A stretch of DNA of 9,724 nt from JAOTYV01 sp041557595 (GTDB lineage Bacteria; Pseudomonadota; Alphaproteobacteria; UBA8366), in NCBI GenBank assembly GCA_041557595.1, contig JBFFGE010000173.1:1-9724 (forward strand), read 5' to 3'. The notes under the pieces are model-generated. The model saw only the letters and a list, made by a program, of their open reading frames with translations, had not been told where the DNA came from and did no database searches. The translations under genes and the position numbers were made by a program. Below, in pieces: positions 4,901-9,724 of this stretch (position 1 is its first letter; each line of letters opens with the position of its first letter).

Positions 4901-6433
4901 TTACAGCGGAATGTTACCGTGCTTTTTCCACGGGTTTTCCAGCTTCTTGTCGCGCAGCATACGTAGCCCGCGGCAGATCCGGCGGCGCGTGTTGCGCGGC
5001 ATGATGACGTCGTCGATGAAGCCGAGCGACCCGGCGACGAACGGATTGGCGAATTTCTCGCGATATTCGTCGGTGCGTTTTTCGATTTTCGCCGTGTCGC
5101 CGATGTCCTCGCGGAAGATGATCTCGACCGCCCCCTTCGGCCCCATCACCGCGATCTCCGCGCTCGGCCAGGCATAGTTCAGATCGCCGCGCAGGTGCTT
5201 GGAGCTCATGACGTCGTAGGCCCCGCCATAGGCCTTGCGGGTAATCACCGTCACCTTCGGCACCGTCGCCTCCGCATAGGCATACAAAAGCTTCGCGCCG
5301 TGCTTGATGATGCCGCCGTATTCCTGCGCGGTGCCCGGCAGGAAGCCCGGCACGTCGACGAATGTCACGATGGGAATGTTGAAACAATCGCAGAACCGGA
5401 CGAAGCGCGCCGCCTTGCGCGCCGAATTGATGTCGAGACACCCGGCCAGCACCATCGGCTGGTTGGCGATGATGCCGATAGTGCCGCCTTCCATGCGCCC
5501 AAAGCCGGTCAGGATGTTGCCCGCATAGTCCGGCGCGACCTCGAAGAAATCGCCCTCGTCGACCACCTTGGCAATCAGCTCGGCCATGTCGTAAGGTTGG
5601 TTCGGGTTTGCCGGGATCAGGCTGTCGAGCGACGGCTCGGCCCGGTCGAACGGGTCCGGCGTCGGCAGGACCGGCGGCTTTTCGCGGTTAGAGCTGGGCA
5701 AAAAGTCGATGAAGCGACGCAGCTCGATCAGCGCTTCGACATCGTTCTCGAAGGCGCGGTCGGCGACGCCCGATTTGCCCGTATGGGTTACCGCGCCCCC
5801 CAAATCTTCGGCCGTCACCTCTTCATGGGTGACCGTCTTCACCACATCGGGTCCGGTCACGAACATGTATGAGGTATCCTTCACCATGAAGATGAAATCG
5901 GTCATGGCCGGCGAATACACCGCGCCGCCGGCACAAGGCCCCATAATCATGGAAATCTGCGGGACGACGCCCGACGCCAGCACGTTGCGCTGAAAGACGT
6001 CGGCGTATCCCGCCAGCGAGGCCACGCCTTCCTGGATGCGCGCACCGCCGGAATCGTTCAACCCGATGACTGGCGCGCCGACATTCATCGCCTGGTCCAT
6101 GACCTTGCAGATCTTGCGGGCATGCGCGGCCGACAACGACCCGCCGAACACCGTGAAATCCTGACTGAAGACGAAGACCAGCCGCCCGTTGACCGTACCG
6201 TGGCCGGTCACCACGCCGTCGCCCGGGACCTTTTGCTCGGCCATGCCGAAATCGTGGCTGTCATGCTCGACGAACATGTCCCATTCCTCGAAGGACTCCT
6301 CGTCGAGCAACACCTCCAGCCGTTCGCGCGCGGTCAGCTTGCCCTTGCCGTGCTGCGCGTCGATCCGCCGCTGTCCGCCCCCAAGGGCGGCGCGGCCGCG
6401 TTTTTCCTCAAGCTGCCGGATAATATCGCTCAT
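4901..6433 (-). CDS. pccB: Propionyl-CoA carboxylase beta subunit (carboxyltransferase)
   Basis: Carboxyltransferase subunit that moves the carboxyl group from biotin on PccA to propionyl-CoA, forming (S)-methylmalonyl-CoA. The complex is cytoplasmic, normally six alpha and six beta subunits. The 510-residue protein has two crotonase-like halves. The first holds GPCAGGAVYSPA (about 165-176) and the second RKAYGGAYDVM (399-409), which supply the oxyanion-hole glycines. The aspartate at 407 in the second motif corresponds to the residue associated with propionyl- rather than acetyl-CoA preference in actinobacterial homologues. The N-terminus starts MSDIIRQLEEKRGRA. ATG 6433 is chosen because AAGGA lies 7 nt upstream; a longer GTG reading to 6469 has no such site. 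The gene starts 43 nt after the ATP12 stop. Two other genes separate it from pccA, although the two products must assemble together. Confidence 0.96.
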   Translation of the reverse strand: MSDIIRQLEEKRGRAALGGGQRRIDAQHGKGKLTARERLEVLLDEESFEEWDMFVEHDSHDFGMAEQKVPGDGVVTGHGTVNGRLVFVFSQDFTVFGGSLSAAHARKICKVMDQAMNVGAPVIGLNDSGGARIQEGVASLAGYADVFQRNVLASGVVPQISMIMGPCAGGAVYSPAMTDFIFMVKDTSYMFVTGPDVVKTVTHEEVTAEDLGGAVTHTGKSGVADRAFENDVEALIELRRFIDFLPSSNREKPPVLPTPDPFDRAEPSLDSLIPANPNQPYDMAELIAKVVDEGDFFEVAPDYAGNILTGFGRMEGGTIGIIANQPMVLAGCLDINSARKAARFVRFCDCFNIPIVTFVDVPGFLPGTAQEYGGIIKHGAKLLYAYAEATVPKVTVITRKAYGGAYDVMSSKHLRGDLNYAWPSAEIAVMGPKGAVEIIFREDIGDTAKIEKRTDEYREKFANPFVAGSLGFIDDVIMPRNTRRRICRGLRMLRDKKLENPWKKHGNIPL

Positions 6434-6476
6434 CGCCCCGTCCTTAGTTGCCCGCGCCCGGCATAACACCGGCAGT

Positions 6477-7178
6477 CTATCCCTTCAAGAGCGCGAAAAA
6501 GCGGCCGATGGCATGGATATCGTCGCGCATCCGCGCCCGGCGCGCCTCCGCCTCCGGATCGCGGCCCCAGATTTCAGCCTGCCACTCCTCGTCCAGGAAG
6601 CTCGCCGCACAAGCATCGTCGACCGCAATCGCGCCATTGCGCACCGACAGCGCCACAACCAGCGATCCCGTCGACGTGGTCAGCCCATGCAACCCCGCCA
6701 AGGCGAATTCGTCATGCGAGGCGACCGCCCGCCGCAAGGCCGCGACCGCGTCGCCAGGCTGGTCGATGGGAATGACGCCCGATGTCACGGCAAGCGCCGC
6801 ATCAAGTTCCAGCGCGGCCCAATCGAGCAAGGGTTGCCAGAGAGCGGACTGCCGCGCCACCAGGGATTCCGGCGATTCCGCGCGATAGCACAACAGGTCG
6901 GTCCGCGCATAGCCGGCGATTTCATCGATCACGGCCTGCCGCTGCGGCGCGACCCGGTCGATCGCCGTACTCGCCAGCCGCATCATCGGCATGCTCTCGG
7001 GCTCGACCTTTTCCGCCTGGTCCGCCCATTCGGCTGCGACCGCCTCCGCAAGGGCTTGTGTCGGCAGCTCGAAATTCAGCCTCGCGGGCGTCCGCACCGC
7101 GCGGCCATCCAAGGCAACCCCGTAGACGTCACCGTCAGCGGTTACCGCCGCGTCCTTGTAAAAACGCTTGAATGTCAT
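6477..7178 (-). CDS. ATP12-family F1-ATPase assembly chaperone
   Basis: Homologue of mitochondrial Atp12, which binds the F1 alpha subunit before assembly of the ATP synthase catalytic head; in bacteria the family is mostly alphaproteobacterial. The 233-residue protein starts MTFKRFYKDAAV and shows the usual segments LDGRAVRTPAR (about 24-34), EAVAAEWADQ, RLASTAIDRV, TDLLCYRAESPESLVARQ and, near the C-terminus, DEEWQAEIWGRDPEAEARR. This matches the family along its whole length. ATG 7178 overlaps the AsmA stop codon as TGATG, implying translational coupling; an upstream reading to 7331 is rejected because its extra 51 residues are R/E-rich and lie inside the AsmA gene. The link between F1 assembly and the neighbouring carboxylase is probably positional rather than mechanistic. 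Confidence 0.93.
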   Translation of the reverse strand: MTFKRFYKDAAVTADGDVYGVALDGRAVRTPARLNFELPTQALAEAVAAEWADQAEKVEPESMPMMRLASTAIDRVAPQRQAVIDEIAGYARTDLLCYRAESPESLVARQSALWQPLLDWAALELDAALAVTSGVIPIDQPGDAVAALRRAVASHDEFALAGLHGLTTSTGSLVVALSVRNGAIAVDDACAASFLDEEWQAEIWGRDPEAEARRARMRDDIHAIGRFFALLKG

Positions 7179-9292
7179 CAGCGGCCGAACAACCCCTTCA
7201 AGCCCTTTTCCAGCTGCTTGCCGATATCCTTGGCGTTCTTCTTCAAATCCTTCGCGGACGGGACCTGCGCGGGTGCTTTCTTCACGGTGCTCGGCTGGGC
7301 GCTCGGCTGGGCGCGGCCACCGTCGACGCACGCATTTCCGGTCGCCGCGGCGCTGCCGCCGTCGGTGAGGCCCGGCACCTGCTTGCCGGTCAGCGCGCCG
7401 ACGATGCCGCCGATCCGGCCGATCGCGGCGGCCTTGTTGAGGGCGTAGGTCGGTTTGGCCAAGGTGCCCCGAACTTCCAATGGCACCGGAGTGGCGCTGA
7501 GCTTACTGGATTTCGGTCGCGGATCGACGTCGAACGCGATTCGCTCCGTGCCGAGATTGATATTCCCCTTACCGAAAATCGACGCATATTCCGTGTCGAA
7601 AACAGTCGTCCGGCTGGTGGCGACGCCGTTCTTCACATCGAATTTATTGATAAAGCAATTGATGACCGTGTATTCGGATTTCTTGCCAACCACCATCTGC
7701 GTCAGGGCCTTGCCGGCGCCCCCCAGAAGGCCGTCCAGCGCGTCGCTTTTCATCCTGCCCTTGCCCATGACGATGCTGGTGTTTCCGTCCAGCCCCGCCA
7801 TCAGCGCCCGAACCGATTTGCCGCTGCCGTTTACGTCGATATCCGCATCGATCGCACCGATGACCACATCGGTGACGCCCAGCTCACCCAGCAGCGTGCC
7901 GATATCCACCTTCTTGCCGGATAATTTGACCGACAGAACCGGCGTCGCCGGCTTTGCGTTCAGACGAATTCGGCTGTTGATCGTGCTCTTGGCCACATGA
8001 ACCGAAAGCGGATCGAGCGACAGATCGCCGTCGCGCAGCCGCAGCTTGACGGTGAGATCCTTGATCGCAACCTTCTGCCCGGCCACCTTCTTGATCATCA
8101 AGTCCACCGATGCGTCGGCGGCGCGCAATCCCTCCACCGGCAAGGGGTCATTGGAAAACAGCCGATCAGATGACGTACTTTTCTTGGCCGCTGGCTTCTT
8201 GCCTTTCCCTGCCGGAACGGTCTGTGCCTTTGCCCCATTGGCCGGCTTGAGGAAATCGTCGAGATCGAGCAGGTCGGACCGCATGGTGGCCGATATCGCC
8301 GGCCGGCCCTTGAGCTGCATTTCGGCCGCGCCGGTCAACGTGCTCTTGCCGATTTTCGCACTCAGGTTGCTCACCTTTACCGCAGTATCCGCCTGTCCCG
8401 TGACGACGCCCGAGATCGCATAGGGTCCTAATGGCGGGACCGGCGCGCCGGCCAATCCCTCGAGCTTGGAAAGATCGTCGCCCGCAACCGAAAAATTGAC
8501 GTTCAATGCCGCCGCTTCGAGCGGTTTCGCGACCGTCCCCTTGACCGTCACCGTCGCCCCGCCGGCCTTGGCAACAACATCCAGCGGCCAGGGTTTCACG
8601 GCTTCCAACAGATGCGACAGCGACCCGAACTTTCCATCGACGTTGAACGGCGCCGTGTTGTAGTCGCCCGTCATCTCGATTTTCAGCGGGTCATCCGTGC
8701 CGCCGCTCAGCCGCATCGATTTCACGCCGAGAATCAGCGGCTTGGCCGCCGCGGCGTCGCGATAGGTCAGCACGGAACGCTCGATCCTGACTTCTTTGAT
8801 TCCAATCGACTGCAAGTCACCGGACTTGGAGCGCCCTGCCGGAGGTTTTTCGCCCGCCTTGCTTGAATCTTGCGCCTTCGGTTGCGCCGCCGCCGCCGAC
8901 TTGAATTCGTAGTTGCCTTGCCCCGCCTTGTTTTTCTCGATCAGAATATTGGCGCCCGACAGCACGACCCTGTCGACCGCCAATTTCCCGTTCAACAGCG
9001 GCAGCAAATCCACCTTCACCTCGAAACGCTCGATCTGCGCCATATCCGGCCGCGATCCCCAGGGGGCATTCGCGAACCGAACGCCGCCGACCGTAAGGCC
9101 GGGGCTCAAAGTGAACAGGTTGAGCTTCAGGTCGCCGGCGATTTTCAGTTCACGGCCGGTCGCCTTTTTTGCTTCCGCGGCAATTTGTTCCTTGTATTCG
9201 TTGAAGTCGAGATTGAGCAGAATAACGACGCCGGCCACCAGGATCAGTACGACCGCCAGAAAACCGATGAGTAGTATCTTTCCGAGTCGCAT
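7178..9292 (-). CDS. AsmA-family protein, membrane-anchored
   Basis: A 704-residue protein of the AsmA/TAM-like group, whose members sit in the inner membrane with a long beta-rich periplasmic domain and are implicated in outer-membrane lipid homeostasis. A single N-terminal helix at about residues 6-28 (ILLIGFLAVVLILVAGVVIL) is followed by the AsmA N-domain: ATGRELKIAGDLKL, LSPGLTVGGVRFANAPWG and LLNGKLAVDRVVLSG. An A/K/P-rich linker lies at about 134-165. A second block carries the typical FSNDPLPVEGLRAADASVDL (about 379-398). The AsmA-like C-terminal domain follows, ending in a low-complexity A/P/K tail (about 640-704). ATG 9292 is chosen over one five codons upstream because GGAGAA lies 7 nt before it and no site precedes the other. 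The start overlaps the restored HAD stop and its own stop overlaps the ATP12 start. The exact cargo is unknown. Confidence 0.9.
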   Translation of the reverse strand: MRLGKILLIGFLAVVLILVAGVVILLNLDFNEYKEQIAAEAKKATGRELKIAGDLKLNLFTLSPGLTVGGVRFANAPWGSRPDMAQIERFEVKVDLLPLLNGKLAVDRVVLSGANILIEKNKAGQGNYEFKSAAAAQPKAQDSSKAGEKPPAGRSKSGDLQSIGIKEVRIERSVLTYRDAAAAKPLILGVKSMRLSGGTDDPLKIEMTGDYNTAPFNVDGKFGSLSHLLEAVKPWPLDVVAKAGGATVTVKGTVAKPLEAAALNVNFSVAGDDLSKLEGLAGAPVPPLGPYAISGVVTGQADTAVKVSNLSAKIGKSTLTGAAEMQLKGRPAISATMRSDLLDLDDFLKPANGAKAQTVPAGKGKKPAAKKSTSSDRLFSNDPLPVEGLRAADASVDLMIKKVAGQKVAIKDLTVKLRLRDGDLSLDPLSVHVAKSTINSRIRLNAKPATPVLSVKLSGKKVDIGTLLGELGVTDVVIGAIDADIDVNGSGKSVRALMAGLDGNTSIVMGKGRMKSDALDGLLGGAGKALTQMVVGKKSEYTVINCFINKFDVKNGVATSRTTVFDTEYASIFGKGNINLGTERIAFDVDPRPKSSKLSATPVPLEVRGTLAKPTYALNKAAAIGRIGGIVGALTGKQVPGLTDGGSAAATGNACVDGGRAQPSAQPSTVKKAPAQVPSAKDLKKNAKDIGKQLEKGLKGLFGR
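7289..7312. repeat. Perfect 12-bp tandem duplication inside the AsmA gene
   Basis: Two adjacent copies of GCTCGGCTGGGC encode AQPS-AQPS in the low-complexity C-terminal tail of the AsmA protein. The duplication is in frame and codon-identical, so it is probably a recent slippage event in a tolerant linker. Confidence 0.85.
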
Positions 9293-9403
9293 CAGGCAGT
9301 TCTCCATAATGTGTTAAGGACGGCGGGAACCGCGTCGAAGTGAGACACGACGTGGTGGGCGCCCGCTTCGGTCAGTTCCCCGACCTCCTGGTAGCCCCAA
9401 GTC
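9292..9403 (-). pseudogene. Displaced C-terminal tail of the HAD phosphatase
   Basis: One extra base somewhere in 9395-9402 separates this segment from the upstream frame. Dropping t9402 gives VAWGYQEVGELTEAGA, then HHVVSHFDAVPAVLNTLWRTA and a stop at 9294-9292. This is the normal end of a HAD-IA phosphatase: the GVAWGY turn, then a 'potential hazard loop, adjust voltage of pole' style segment of A-x-H/Y-x-V followed by an F/D-x-x-P helix. Dropping one base of the 9399-9400 pair (VDWGY) or of the four-base run 9395-9398 (VDLGY) also restores it. The restored stop overlaps the AsmA start as TGATG, exactly like the next junction downstream, which argues that this frame is the ancestral one. Confidence 0.75.
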
Positions 9404-9724
9404 CACGCCCACCGCGAAAGCCTTCGCCTGGCGCGCCATCGATATATCAAAGACCGTATCGCCGATCATGACCGTCGATTCGGGAACCGCACCCGCTTCA
9501 GCGATGGCGTCCAGCATAATTCGCGGATCCGGCTTTCCGGGCCCGTCATCCGACGTCTTGGTTATAAGGAAACGCCCTCCCAGCCCATGTTGTTCCAAGG
9601 TAAGCGCCAGACCGCGCCGCGAACGACCCGTGGCGATCCCGACGATGACGTCCCATTCCTCCAAAATATCGAGAACTTCCCGTACGCCCGGGAACAGGGG
9701 TTCCTCATGCTGACCAAGATCGCG
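9314..9724 (-). CDS. HAD-family phosphatase (partial, frameshifted near its C-terminus)
   Basis: Haloacid dehalogenase-superfamily hydrolase, probably a HAD-IA phosphatase of the phosphoglycolate-phosphatase type. The gene enters the window at 9724 already in frame, so motif I (DxD) and most of the cap lie outside. Visible are PLFPGVREVLDILEE, motif II GIATGRS, motif III with the lysine in GPGKPDP, and motif IV MIGDTVFDISMARQA, all at family spacing, then AKAFAVGV. After that point the family-like sequence stops and an R/G-rich tail runs to TAA at 9316-9314. The expected tail continues in another frame (see the entry at 9292-9403). Upstream of the break the protein looks intact. It is either a recent pseudogene, a sequencing error, or a truncated but folded enzyme. 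The substrate cannot be inferred. Confidence 0.82.
   Translation of the reverse strand, partial: RDLGQHEEPLFPGVREVLDILEEWDVIVGIATGRSRRGLALTLEQHGLGGRFLITKTSDDGPGKPDPRIMLDAIAEAGAVPESTVMIGDTVFDISMARQAKAFAVGVDLGLPGGRGTDRSGRPPRRVSLRRGSRRP

Noticed and set aside
6189..7448. 419-codon plus-strand open frame across pccB, ATP12 and AsmA ends
   Set aside because: It spans three well-supported genes on the other strand, has a biased composition (S/R/P), and shows no motif.
9395..9402. Programmed ribosomal frameshift in the HAD gene
   Set aside because: No X-XXY-YYZ slippery site fits the needed direction, and no stable downstream pseudoknot is apparent; mutation or sequence error is simpler.

Overview
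The window is a GC-rich stretch of an alphaproteobacterial chromosome. The taxonomic call rests on an ATP12-type F1-ATPase assembly chaperone lying next to pccB, and on alphaproteobacterial-style PccA and PccB sequences. No species can be named. Every supported gene is on the minus strand, so transcription runs from high to low coordinates, and both ends of the window cut a gene.

In transcription order, 9724-9292 holds the C-terminal part of a HAD-family phosphatase whose reading frame breaks near 9395-9402. A large AsmA-family membrane-anchored protein (9292-7178) follows, and its start would overlap the restored HAD stop in a TGATG junction. The ATP12-family chaperone (7178-6477) overlaps the AsmA stop in the same way. 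Next come pccB (propionyl-CoA carboxylase beta, 6433-4901), a 79-residue two-helix membrane protein (4863-4624), a threonine aldolase (4503-3451), pccA (biotin-containing alpha subunit, GTG start, 3371-1374) and a small acylphosphatase (1369-1094) only 4 nt behind pccA.

The low-coordinate end is an IS110-family insertion sequence. Its DEDD/serine transposase (856 to the window edge) lacks only its extreme C-terminus. The 237 nt between transposase and acylphosphatase contain no credible gene but are full of inverted repeats, including a perfect 14-bp hairpin. In IS110 elements this non-coding end can encode the bridge RNA that guides recombination, so a candidate is proposed here.

Functionally, PccA and PccB form the carboxylase that turns propionyl-CoA into (S)-methylmalonyl-CoA, used in catabolism of odd-chain fatty acids, branched-chain amino acids and threonine. 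The threonine aldolase, membrane protein and acylphosphatase are placed within or directly after this carboxylase cluster. The points most worth a second look are the structured IS110 leader, the HAD frameshift, the unknown genes nested between pccB and pccA, and an atypical acylphosphatase signature.
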